NCBI RefSeq assembly: GCF_900167065.1
Contig: NZ_FUYA01000004.1
Coordinates: forward strand, 79,020 to 143,019
DNA length: 64,000 nt
Source: Desulfobaculum bizertense DSM 18034
GTDB lineage: Bacteria; Desulfobacterota; Desulfovibrionia; Desulfovibrionales; Desulfovibrionaceae
Reading direction: 5' to 3'
Part shown: piece after piece, positions 1-7,724 of the stretch
Numbering within the stretch: position 1 is the stretch's first letter
Layout: every line of letters starts with the position of its first letter
Translations under genes and position numbers: made by a program
The notes under the pieces: model-generated
Told to the model about the DNA's origin: nothing
Database searches by the model: none
The model's input: only the letters and a program-made list of their open reading frames with translations

Positions 1-36
1 GCACTCGACGCTTCTAAATTTTACGTGCACAATTGA

Positions 37-92
37 CGCCCTCCTTTTGGAGGGCGTTTTTTTATCCCGCCACTTTGGCGGGATTTTTTTGT
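37..92 (+). terminator. Tandem rho-independent terminators at the left edge
   Basis: Two hairpins follow each other. The first has an 8-bp stem CGCCCTCC/GGAGGGCG (37-44, 49-56) with a TTTT loop and a T-run; the second has an 8-bp stem TCCCGCCA/TGGCGGGA (65-72, 76-83) and a T-run. They must close a plus-strand transcript from outside the window. Bases 1-36 may hold its last codons (stops are possible at 13-15 or 34-36), but too little is present to identify the gene. Confidence 0.85.
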
Positions 93-359
93 GGATGTGA
101 GTTCGTTGAAGGCGCGAAGCCACTAAAAAAAAAATTCGAAAACAAGAGCCGTCTGACATAGCGCAAGATAAATTAGGCCTTAACCCTAAGCTGACCATAT
201 TGTGTCTCACAACGGCGCATTTCGACACGACCTCGTCTTTCACAGTGCCATTTGAGAGCATGTGTCTCCGAAGGGGAATCAACAAGGCAATGCATAGGCT
301 TGAGGGATGTGAGCGGTGTTTTTTTAGGCGTAGGAGGTCTGTTTGAGATTCTTTTCCGG

Positions 360-532
360 TAGCTGGTTGTGCGTTGGGGGCTGACAGAAGATCAAGAGAA
401 GTTCTACGGCGAAATTTTATGAAGAAAAAAGTGAAGCCTTCGAGACGATTTTGTCTGCTTGAACGGTGATGGTCCTTCTACGGTGGAAGACATATACGTG
501 AGGGGCGTTGTACAGGGCATTGAAGAAGTTTA
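360..532 (+). pseudogene. Relic of an unrecognised protein gene
   Basis: One frame reads WGLTEDQEKFYGEIL (from 375), then stops at 420-422 and 432-434, then continues as DDFVCLNGDGPSTVEDIYVR and a short tail ending in TAG at 530-532. Both pieces have a protein-like composition, unlike the AT-rich surroundings, and they share a frame. This suggests the C-terminal end of a gene broken by nonsense or frameshift changes. I do not recognise the family. Chance cannot be excluded for so short a segment. Confidence 0.35.
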
Positions 533-636
533 GGAGAGTAGGGGGGGGCGTGTAAGTGCCAGAATTTTTTAAGAAGAGAAGAGTCTTGTAGATTTTGTGG
601 AAGATCCACGAAAAAGCAAAAATTTTTTGAAATTTA

Positions 637-1030
637 AAGTTTACATAATCACGAAGTAGGGCAAGATTTAGACAGGGAAGAAAGAGTTAAATATATTTTG
701 AAGTTTACATAATCAAATAAAGAGGCTTTAAAAACTAAAAAAGAGGGGAGAGGAGAATTTTTTTAGGAATACGAGGGATAATAAACGTTTCAGTTAGGGC
801 GAAGTAGAGAAGCAAAGTCTTTCTGAAAAGATGAAAATTCAAGAGAATACGCAAAGAAATGAAGAGGGGAAGTTTGCTATGTTACGTCAGGAGATGCAGG
901 CTCGATGCTGTTTTTAACTCTAGAAGGGAAAGAGTCGGCATGCAAACGTGTTTGCAAAGGAAAAAAATGGGATTGGCAAGGCAGAGTAATGGCTTAATTT
1001 TTTGTTCTTTTTATAAAGTTTACATAATTA
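637..1030 (+). repeat. AAGTTTACATAATYA motif, three plus-strand copies
   Basis: The 15-mer AAGTTTACATAATCA or its TTA variant occurs at 701-715 and 1016-1030, and its first 14 bases at 637-650. The surroundings of the 701 copy (GAAAGAG, an AT stretch, motif, AAATAAAGAGG) resemble the minus-strand copy at 23017-23031. The motif was not noticed in the gene-dense parts of the window. It could be a protein-binding site or the core of a degenerate repeat; its function is unknown. Confidence 0.5.
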
Positions 1031-1347
1031 TATATAGCAAATACCAATATCCTCACTCAAAATAGCTAAAACCCACCCAACATTACCAAAAATACAAAAA
1101 ACTCTGGAGCAGGCATACTCTCCTGCTTCGTTATAAACAAAAGGGGGAGACAAAAGAGAAATAAGCGGAAGGCTTAGCTGTTAGGAAAAATCTTTTTTAG
1201 GCAAAGCGATATACTAATTTTTTTAGTCTTACAGACGAGGTAGAGTCTTTTACCAAGATTCGTCCCATTTGCTTCATAAAATTACAGAAAGTGCTTCTTG
1301 GTTTACCCGTTGAAGTTTCAATTTTGTTTATGATCAGACCAATTTAA

Positions 1348-2241
1348 TCACTCTTGTGGCAAGATTTGATGAGCATAGCGCAAAATTTCTTGAGAAATGT
1401 TTTGAACAATTTGAACCTGAAGGCCCCAAGTCAGCCAGTATAAACGAAGTTCCAGACAATATGGGGATGCAATCTGGATCAAAGTGCCGTCTGCGAGCTG
1501 TTTTTTTACCTGGAGTTCTGGCACAAGCGTATATGCCATGCCTCGGTGGGCCGCTTCGACAAAGGCCTCAGAGGAGGGCATGACATGGAATGGAAAATCA
1601 CCGGGGCCAAGGTCGAAGAATTTTTCCAAAAAACGGCTATGGAGTTCATCTTTGTTATTAAAAATAACAGCCGGTGCAACGCGAAGGGCCGTTTTTGTCA
1701 CGCCGTGAGGAAACCAGCGCTGTGCAAAATCAGGAGTAGCCACGAGGATATAGCGCATGACTCCCAAAAAGTCTGAGCGACCGCCCTGAATAGGCGTTTC
1801 ATGAGTCCCAATACAGGCCACAACTTCACCGCGTTTGAGCAGAACATGTGTCTGCTCTTGGTCGTCCATGACTAAATCAAACAGAACTCGCTGTGTGTTG
1901 GCTATTGGCGCCAGTGCCTCCAAAAGCCATGTTGCGAGGCTATCCGCGTGAACACCCAACGATATTTTTGCGGGTCCTTCTGAGAGATCAGGGGTAATCC
2001 CTTTTATTGTTTCTTCTTCAAGGAGTCTGACCTGTTCATAATGGCAGAGGAGCTTTTGCCCTGCCAAGGTTGGCGATACTGGGTTTCCACGAATAAGCAG
2101 CGCCTGCCCCATGTTTTCTTCAAGAAGCTTGATTCGTTGGGAAACTGCTGGCTGGCTCACGTGCAAAACTCGAGCTGCCTTTTCAAAACCTTGTTCTTTT
2201 ACAACGACTGCCAGCGCTTCCAGCAAGCGATAATCAAGCAT
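1348..2241 (-). CDS. argP: LysR-family regulator ArgP
   Basis: This is a 297-residue LysR-type regulator. The N-terminal winged helix-turn-helix covers about residues 3-60 (AARVLHVSQPAVSQRI is the recognition part); the rest is the effector-binding domain. ArgP proteins sense lysine and arginine and control the exporter ArgO. The gene is divergent from an argO-like exporter 114 bp away, which is the classic arrangement and the main reason for the name. Length is typical. A decayed second copy lies at about 21.3-21.7 kb. The ArgP rather than another LysR assignment rests on similarity by eye plus the neighbour. Confidence 0.85.
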   Translation of the reverse strand: MLDYRLLEALAVVVKEQGFEKAARVLHVSQPAVSQRIKLLEENMGQALLIRGNPVSPTLAGQKLLCHYEQVRLLEEETIKGITPDLSEGPAKISLGVHADSLATWLLEALAPIANTQRVLFDLVMDDQEQTHVLLKRGEVVACIGTHETPIQGGRSDFLGVMRYILVATPDFAQRWFPHGVTKTALRVAPAVIFNNKDELHSRFLEKFFDLGPGDFPFHVMPSSEAFVEAAHRGMAYTLVPELQVKKQLADGTLIQIASPYCLELRLYWLTWGLQVQIVQNISQEILRYAHQILPQE

Positions 2242-2355
2242 CCTCTTCTCCTATAATTCAAATTTATAGATCATAAAATAAATGATTTTTACTAATGATA
2301 CATTCTCGCGTAATTTTTACCCAGTCAAGAAAAATACGTCATATCAAGGTGTGTC
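2242..2355. promoter_or_regulatory. argP-argO divergent control region
   Basis: This 114-bp AT-rich spacer must carry both promoters and, by analogy with known ArgP-argO pairs, the ArgP operator. Stretches such as TTTATAGATCATAAAATAAA are compatible with sigma70 -10 elements and a LysR site, but I cannot assign boxes with confidence. Confidence 0.4.
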
Positions 2356-2976
2356 ATGCTTATTTCTCCATTTATTCAGGGAATCGGAACTGGTGCCGGT
2401 CTCATTATTGCCATTGGTGCGCAGAATGCCTTTGTTCTTTCTCAGGGGCTTCAGAAGAACTATCCGCTGCAGATTGCAACTTTTTGTATTTTAGCAGATG
2501 CGCTTTTAATCAGTCTTGGAATTTCAGGGCTTGGAACGCTTATCACCCAGCATCAGGGGCTTGCGAGTTTCGCCGCATGGGGTGGGGCGCTTTTTCTTTT
2601 TTGGTATGGGCTTGGTTCGTTTCGCGCTGCTTTTTCGGACAAAACACTTGTTGCAACTGAGGACTCACGGCAATCACTCAAAGTCGTTCTTCTAACGGCT
2701 TCGGCTGTAACCTTTTTGAATCCTCAGGCGTATCTCGATACGGTTGTTTTGCTTGGTTCAATTGGTGGGCAGTTCCCAGGGGATGGGCGTTATCTTTTTG
2801 GCGCAGGAGCACTCACAGCATCAACAGTATGGTTTCTTTCGTTAAGTTTTGGTGCTCGTCTTTTACGCCCTTTTTTCCAGAGTGCTCGTTCATGGAAGGT
2901 GCTTGATCTGACCACCTGTGCCATAATGTGGTCTATTGGCGGTTCGCTTGTGTACAAGCAGGTTGCCCTTTTTTAG
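2356..2976 (+). CDS. argO: LysE/ArgO-family basic amino acid exporter
   Basis: The 206-residue protein is almost wholly hydrophobic, with about six membrane segments. It opens with the family signature region (GAGLIIAIGAQNAFVLSQGL, residues 12-31) and carries TFLNPQAYLDTVVLLG (about 118-133), the NP-containing motif of LysE/ArgO exporters. It is expected to export arginine and/or lysine across the inner membrane. It is divergent from argP and followed by a terminator at 3011. Lysine-making genes lysA and dapL lie in the same window, so control of the lysine pool is a plausible role. Substrate is inferred, not shown. Confidence 0.88.
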   Translation: MLISPFIQGIGTGAGLIIAIGAQNAFVLSQGLQKNYPLQIATFCILADALLISLGISGLGTLITQHQGLASFAAWGGALFLFWYGLGSFRAAFSDKTLVATEDSRQSLKVVLLTASAVTFLNPQAYLDTVVLLGSIGGQFPGDGRYLFGAGALTASTVWFLSLSFGARLLRPFFQSARSWKVLDLTTCAIMWSIGGSLVYKQVALF

Positions 2977-3010
2977 TTGTTACAAGAAGTTTTCGTTTTC
3001 CTCTTTTTTT

Positions 3011-3036
3011 GCCTCTGAATATTCAGGGGCTTTTTT
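3011..3036 (+). terminator. Rho-independent terminator after argO
   Basis: Stem GCCTCTGAA/TTCAGGGGC with one G-T pair and a two-base loop, followed by TTTTTT. It lies 34 bp past the argO stop. Confidence 0.85.
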
Positions 3037-3148
3037 GTTCCAATTGTGTCCAAATTGATTCGTGGATGATAATTGCGTATGACGCTAGCCGCTTCTTTTT
3101 TTACGAAGCCTTTTTGTATTCACTTAATTTTATGAATTGGACGAAGAT

Positions 3149-3616
3149 ATGACTCCTGCTATCAAAGCTTTGAAAAGAGCAAAAATTCCATACGTTCTTC
3201 ATGAATATGAGCACGATGCCAGTGCGGAATCTTTTGGCGACGAGGCCGCTAGCAAACTTGGACTTCCCGCAGATCAGGTTTTTAAAACTCTTGTCGTTGC
3301 CTTAGATGGCAAAAAACTTGCCGTTGCAATTCTTCCCGTCTCTCACATGTTAAGCCTGAAGGCTGTTGCGAAAGCCTTCAAAGCAAAGAAAGCCGCTATG
3401 GCTGAAAAAAATCATGTTCAGAAAACAACGGGTTATGTGCTTGGTGGGGTAAGCCCTGTGGGGCAGAAGAAGTTGCTCCCGACGTTAATCGACAGCTCTG
3501 CGCAGCAGTTTGACGCTATTTATGTCAGCGCAGGCCGCAGAGGACTTCAGATGGAACTGGCTCCAGCTGATCTCGCGCAGCTCGTCCGTGCCCGTTTCGA
3601 AAATATTATTGCGTAG
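3149..3616 (+). CDS. ybaK: YbaK/EbsC-type Cys-tRNA(Pro) deacylase
   Basis: This 155-residue protein belongs to the YbaK/ProX editing family, which hydrolyses cysteine wrongly attached to tRNA-Pro. Visible family blocks are FKTLVVALDGKKLAVAILP, the lysine-rich LKAVAKAFKAKKAAMA, TTGYVLGGVSPVGQKK (the GGxSPxG motif), and IYVSAGRRGLQMELAPADL. The ATG at 3149 is chosen; an in-frame TTG at 3137 would add four residues (M)DED. It seems monocistronic: a terminator lies upstream and composite repeat copy A follows within 20 bp. Confidence 0.9.
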   Translation: MTPAIKALKRAKIPYVLHEYEHDASAESFGDEAASKLGLPADQVFKTLVVALDGKKLAVAILPVSHMLSLKAVAKAFKAKKAAMAEKNHVQKTTGYVLGGVSPVGQKKLLPTLIDSSAQQFDAIYVSAGRRGLQMELAPADLAQLVRARFENIIA

Positions 3617-3632
3617 GGCCAGAGGGAGAGAG

Positions 3633-4072
3633 AACCGGGGCCAGCCCCAGCACGGTAGCGCTGGATGGGCGGGTAGGGGAAAATTGGGGGCCTGCCCCCA
3701 AACCCCCGCGTAAGGGAATGATTCCCTTACGTATCCTCAACGAGTTTGAATTCCATCCACGCTTCGCGTGAATGAAATTCAAACTTTGGTGAGAATGGCG
3801 TAAAGAAGCTCTTTCTCTTCTGCGAGTTGCCACCATTTTCTTTCTGAACGCTCGCGTTCAGAAAGAAAATAAGTGCGGCAGAAAAAGGCAAAAGAACACG
3901 CGTTATGGAAACGCCCACTAGGCCAAAATTAAAGGGCCGGATGTAAGGGAAAGCCAACGGCTTTCACACATCTGGCCCTTTAATTTTGGACGAAATCGGG
4001 ATTCCCAAGGGCCTTGTCCTTGGGCGGGGTCAAGGGGCAGCGCCCCTTGCAGAGCACGAGAAGGAGTCTCGT
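3633..4072 (+). repeat. Composite hairpin repeat, copy A
   Basis: This is a chain of hairpins: GGGGCCAGCCCC (3637-3648), TTGGGGGCCTGCCCCCAA (3684-3701), CGTAAGGGAA/TTCCCTTACG (3709-3731), GTTTGAATTC.../...GAAATTCAAAC with inner CACGcttcgCGTG (3744-3784), TTTCTTTCTGAACG/CGTTCAGAAAGAAA (3837-3868), a 22-bp stem with an inner GAAAGCC/GGCTTTC hairpin (3922-3989), CCCAAGG/CCTTGGG (4004-4024), CAAGGGGC/GCCCCTTG (4031-4049) and ACGAGA/TCTCGT (4056-4072). The 22-bp stem has one G-T pair and differs in sequence from those of the other copies. It lies between ybaK and the aminopeptidase gene. No coding content is credible. Confidence 0.9.
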
Positions 4073-4169
4073 ACCTCCACCCACCCCCAATAAAACACAC
4101 GCCTCTTGACTTTATAAGGTGAAGGTCGAAGTGTTGGGTTTCCAATAAATACAGTTAAGGAAGGGTAAA

Positions 4170-5546
4170 ATGTTTGCTCCTGAAATTTATGCAAAGCGCC
4201 GGGAGGTGCTGGCGAAAGGTGATATTCGAGGTGTTGCGTTGTTTGTGGGGAACTCTGAAGCACCGATGAATTACCGAGACAATTGTTATCCATTTCGTCA
4301 GGACAGCACGTTTTTATATTACTTTGGGCATAGCCTGCCTGATTTGTGTGGCACGATAGATTTGGACACTGGGGAAAGCGCTCTTTGGGGGCATGACGCG
4401 ACTTTAGATGAAATCATATGGACAGGTCCAGTTCCTTCTCTAAAAGAGCGGCAGGAGGCAATTTTAGGAGATTTTTCTGGAAGTCATTCTGAGCTAAAAA
4501 CATATATTGAAAAACAGCAACGCGCAGGGCGTGAGATTCATTGGGTTGATTCGTATAGAGAAGAAAATAATTTGCGAGTTAAGCAGATACTGAATTATAA
4601 GAATCAATCAGAAAAATGCTCGACATGTATTAAAAAAGAAATAATTAAGCACCGCTCAGTTAAATCAAGCGAAGAAGTACTGGAAATTGAATACGCTAAT
4701 AAAATTTCGCTTGAAATGTATTCGGAAATTTTACGCTTGTGTAATGAAAATGTACCCGAACAAGAAATCGTAGGGGCTATCACTGGTATTCTTGCACGGC
4801 ACGGAAGTCTTCCTTCTTTTCGGCCGATTCTTTCCGTTCACGGAGAAACGCTCCATAACCACGGCCATGCGAATATCCTTAGGAAGGGGGATATGCTGCT
4901 GATTGATTCAGGGGCAGAATCTCAAGAGCATTACGCTTCTGATATTACTCGGACGTATCCGGTGAATCGTCGCTTTGATGAGCGTCAGAAGGCGTTATAT
5001 TCCATCTTGTATGATGCTCAGACATTTGCCTGTGAAAGCTGTGCCCCCGGCGTGAGCTATTGGGATTTGCATCTGCAAACATGCACCCGAATGGCCGAGG
5101 GACTTAAAGAGCTTGGCTTAATGAAAGGCGACGTTCAAGAAGCGGTTCAGAAGGGGGCTTTTGCGCTGTTTATGCCTCATGGGCTTGGGCATATGCTTGG
5201 TCTTGATGTTCATGACATGGAAAATTACGGAGAGGATCTTGTTGGCTATGGCGATGAAAGAAAACGGTCAACGATTTTTGGCTTATCAGCTTTACGGATG
5301 GCTCGAAAGCTCCAGCCGGGGCATGTTGTTACGGTTGAGCCTGGGTTATATTTTATTCCTGAGTTGATTTCTCGTTGGTATGATGAGCGAAAATTTGAGC
5401 AGTATATCGATTATAATCAGCTAGGTGATTTTAAGGACTTTGGTGGGATGCGCGTTGAAGACGATGTCCTTATAACGAAAAATAGCTCAAGAATTCTTGG
5501 TGAAATTATTCCAAAGAGTATTCACGATATTGAGTCATTTAAGTAG
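4170..5546 (+). CDS. pepP: Xaa-Pro aminopeptidase (aminopeptidase P family, M24B)
   Basis: The 458-residue protein has the aminopeptidase P layout: an N-terminal creatinase-like domain (to about 175) with NYRDNCYPFRQDSTFLYYFG, then the pita-bread metallopeptidase domain. Metal-binding and catalytic blocks visible are LLIDSGAE, SDITRTYPV, MPHGLGHMLGLDVHD, VVTVEPGLYF and GGMRVEDDVLI. It should remove N-terminal residues preceding proline using two metal ions. RBS AAGGAAGGG precedes the ATG. The middle (4480-4790) is clearly more AT-rich than the neighbours. The gene sits alone between direct repeat copies A and B and ends in a perfect 18-bp hairpin. Confidence 0.9.
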   Translation: MFAPEIYAKRREVLAKGDIRGVALFVGNSEAPMNYRDNCYPFRQDSTFLYYFGHSLPDLCGTIDLDTGESALWGHDATLDEIIWTGPVPSLKERQEAILGDFSGSHSELKTYIEKQQRAGREIHWVDSYREENNLRVKQILNYKNQSEKCSTCIKKEIIKHRSVKSSEEVLEIEYANKISLEMYSEILRLCNENVPEQEIVGAITGILARHGSLPSFRPILSVHGETLHNHGHANILRKGDMLLIDSGAESQEHYASDITRTYPVNRRFDERQKALYSILYDAQTFACESCAPGVSYWDLHLQTCTRMAEGLKELGLMKGDVQEAVQKGAFALFMPHGLGHMLGLDVHDMENYGEDLVGYGDERKRSTIFGLSALRMARKLQPGHVVTVEPGLYFIPELISRWYDERKFEQYIDYNQLGDFKDFGGMRVEDDVLITKNSSRILGEIIPKSIHDIESFK

Positions 5547-5564
5547 GTTCTTTTGTGGAAAAGT

Positions 5565-5604
5565 AATTCAAGCAAATTATCGTTAGCGATAATTTGCTTG
5601 AATT
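5565..5604 (+). other. Perfect 18-bp inverted repeat after pepP
   Basis: AATTCAAGCAAATTATCG (5565-5582) pairs perfectly with 5587-5604 across a TTAG loop. No T-run follows (CTGCGCTC), so it is not a standard intrinsic terminator. It starts 18 bp after the pepP stop and 18 bp before repeat copy B. It may protect the 3' end of the mRNA, act as a processing site or be a protein-binding palindrome. Confidence 0.75.
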
Positions 5605-5622
5605 CTGCGCTCTATAAAGAAG

Positions 5623-5972
5623 GTTGGGGGCCAGCCCCCAACCCCCCGCGTAAGGGAATGATTCCCTTACGTATCCTCAACGAGTTTGAATTCCATCCAC
5701 GCTTCGCGTGAATGAAATTCAAACTTGATGAAAATAACGTCGAGAGTTTCTTTCTGAACGCAAGCGTTCAGAAAGAAAGGACTGGAGCGCAAAGAAAAAG
5801 AACACACACCCAGTTAATTAGGCCGAAAAAAAGGGGCCGGATGAAGGGGAAAGCCAAAGGCTTTCACTCATCCGGCCCCTTTTTTTCGGGCGAAATCGGG
5901 ATTCCCAAGGGCCTCGTCCTTGGGCAGGGTCAAGGGGCGGCGCCCCTTGCAGAGCACGAGACGGAGTCTCGT
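5623..5972 (+). repeat. Composite hairpin repeat, copy B
   Basis: Same order of hairpins as copy A: GTTGGGGG/CCCCCAAC, CGTAAGGGAA/TTCCCTTACG, the GTTTGAATTC stem, TTTCTTTCTGAACG/CGTTCAGAAAGAAA, a long stem at 5823-5889 (22 bp, perfectly paired), CCCAAGG/CCTTGGG, CAAGGGGC/GCCCCTTG and ACGAGAC/GTCTCGT. It lies between the converging ends of pepP and lysA, where it could also end both transcripts. The short open frame across it is an artefact of the repeat. Confidence 0.9.
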
Positions 5973-6014
5973 AACCTAAGGAGAGACAGTCCCAACCATA
6001 ACAATCCCTTTAAA

Positions 6015-7259
6015 CTATTCTTTTTCCTCAAGCGCGATCAAGTCCTGATATGACTCACGCCTGCGAATACAATGAACATTGGCCCCGTCGACTAAAAGCT
6101 CACAGGCGCGTGGACGAGAGTTGTAGTTGGAACTCATGGTAAAGCCGTAGGCTCCTGCAGAAAAACACGCTAAAAGCTCTCCTGATTCACACTGAGCTAA
6201 CTCACGATCTCGGGCGAGAAAGTCACCTGACTCACAAATAGGCCCAACAATATCATATGATTGAAGAGGGCGCCCTTGGGGCAAAACCTCAGCAATACGA
6301 TGATAGGAGCCATAAAGGGAAGGCCTAACAAGGTCGTTCATTGCTGCATCTACAATAAGAAAATGCTTGCTTGGCGTGTCCTTGGTGTAAATGACTTCCG
6401 TGACAAGAATACCGGCATTCCCGGCAATGCTGCGTCCTGGCTCAAGAATAAGCTTGAGAGGAATGCCCTTGAGCCGTGAGGTCAAAAGTTCTCCAAATTC
6501 CTTGGGGTGGGGCGGTTTCTCTTCTTCATAGGTAATCCCAAGACCGCCTCCAAGATCTAAATATTCAATGCATAGTCCCCAGGAACATAACTCGTTGTAA
6601 AATTCGAGTATCTTGTCGAGCGCTTCTAAAAACGGCTCAACAGTCGTGAGCTGAGAACCGATGTGGCAGTCAATGCCAATAGGCTGAATTCCAGAAAAAT
6701 CCTTGGCTTTCTTGTAGAGAGAAAAAGAAGTCTTCATATCAATGCCAAACTTGTTTTTCTCCATCCCCGTAGAGATGTAAGGATGAGTCTTGGGATCGAC
6801 GTCTGGATTAATACGAAGGGAGATGCGGGCGACTTTGCCCATGCGCAGGGCCATGTCGTTAATGCGTTCAAGCTCCTGTACAGACTCGACATTGAACATA
6901 AGAATGTCGGCTTCGAGGGCTTGTGCAATCTCTTCCGGGCGTTTTCCAACACCGGAATAGACTATTTTCTGAGGAGATATACCGGCCTTGAGGGCGCGGT
7001 AAAGTTCTCCGCCGGAGACGATGTCCATACCAGCACCCATGCTCCCAAGCAGTTTCAAAACATGAATGTTCGAATTTGCTTTGACGGAATAACACGTCAT
7101 GTGGTTCAGCTCAGAAAATGCAGAATCATAGGCATTGAAATGCCGCTTGAGCGTCTTGGCTGAGTACACATAGAGTGGGGTGCCATATTCTTTTGCGAGC
7201 GTTGTGACGGGCACCTGCTCTGCAAACAGTTGATTTTCCCTGTACTCGAAAAAATGCAT
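6015..7259 (-). CDS. lysA: Diaminopimelate decarboxylase
   Basis: The 414-residue protein is a fold-III PLP enzyme that converts meso-diaminopimelate to lysine. Lys60 in CYSVKANSN is the expected PLP lysine; further blocks are the glycine-rich YLDLGGGLGI, LILEPGRSIAGNAG, and near the C-terminus GPICESGDFLARDREL, with the Cys/Glu that complete the active site across the dimer. RBS GGGAGG precedes the ATG. It is last in the minus-strand series and 33 bp downstream of the lipoprotein gene, so probably co-transcribed. It complements dapL at 16.8 kb. Confidence 0.95.
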   Translation of the reverse strand: MHFFEYRENQLFAEQVPVTTLAKEYGTPLYVYSAKTLKRHFNAYDSAFSELNHMTCYSVKANSNIHVLKLLGSMGAGMDIVSGGELYRALKAGISPQKIVYSGVGKRPEEIAQALEADILMFNVESVQELERINDMALRMGKVARISLRINPDVDPKTHPYISTGMEKNKFGIDMKTSFSLYKKAKDFSGIQPIGIDCHIGSQLTTVEPFLEALDKILEFYNELCSWGLCIEYLDLGGGLGITYEEEKPPHPKEFGELLTSRLKGIPLKLILEPGRSIAGNAGILVTEVIYTKDTPSKHFLIVDAAMNDLVRPSLYGSYHRIAEVLPQGRPLQSYDIVGPICESGDFLARDRELAQCESGELLACFSAGAYGFTMSSNYNSRPRACELLVDGANVHCIRRRESYQDLIALEEKE

Positions 7260-7292
7260 GGCTCGCCTCCCGGCGGATGTTTGTATTTATGC

Positions 7293-7724
7293 TTACGGCG
7301 CAACAAGCGCGTCTGAGGCGACTCCTTCAATGCTCTGCTGTGCGTTGTCACCGTAGAGACGCCACATAAACGGGCCGTCACCCAGGTCGCCCTGAACAAT
7401 CGTCAAGGCGCCTTTGTTCAAGGTAATCCCTGATGTGCCTGGAATGAATTCAAAACGTTTGGAGACCTTAAAGGGACAACCGGGGCAGTCTGCGTCGTTT
7501 GTCAGTTCCAGCCAGACACGCTTCACGTTTGAGGTGCTGCCTGTAATGTCTGCGGTAACAGTAAGCTGCCCGTTAACGAGAGTGCCTTTGACATTGCTAA
7601 AAGCAAAGGTGTCTTCCTGAATCACAGCTTCTGGCCAAACTTTTTTGCCACAGCCAGCAAGACAAAGCGTGCTGAAGAGAAGGGCAAAGAGAACGAAAAG
7701 GGCGTTACGTCGTGTGCTCATCAT
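7293..7724 (-). CDS. Small lipoprotein of unknown function
   Basis: The protein is 143 residues from the ATG at 7724, which overlaps the mutS stop as ATGA. It begins MMSTRRNALFVLFALLF and has a lipobox LAGC around residues 21-24, so it should be lipid-anchored. The mature part is a single polar domain with a CPGC pair. No family is recognised. A longer frame starting at 7760 is rejected because it would lie within mutS and hide the signal peptide. The position between mutS and lysA suggests co-transcription with both. Confidence 0.75.
   Translation of the reverse strand: MMSTRRNALFVLFALLFSTLCLAGCGKKVWPEAVIQEDTFAFSNVKGTLVNGQLTVTADITGSTSNVKRVWLELTNDADCPGCPFKVSKRFEFIPGTSGITLNKGALTIVQGDLGDGPFMWRLYGDNAQQSIEGVASDALVAP

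Larger units (their letters stand above)
93..1347. other. Gene-poor AT-rich region, left zone
   Basis: No convincing intact gene lies here. The plus strand is strongly purine-rich from about 480 to 960. A decayed coding stretch is seen at 360-532, and a 15-base motif occurs three times (separate entries). A 68-codon open frame at 859-1065 has no recognisable domain and a composition like the surrounding noncoding DNA, so it is not called. A weak GC-rich hairpin around 1107-1130 has no T-run. No RNA gene is recognised. Confidence 0.6.

Noticed and set aside
3633..4072. CRISPR array
   Set aside because: Repeats are large, hairpin-built and dispersed; there are no short regular repeats with spacers and no cas genes.
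5712..6053. Open frames inside composite repeat copies (for example 5712-6053, 43283-43582, 50338-50934)
   Set aside because: They translate hairpin arms, appear in several copies in different frames and have no family features.
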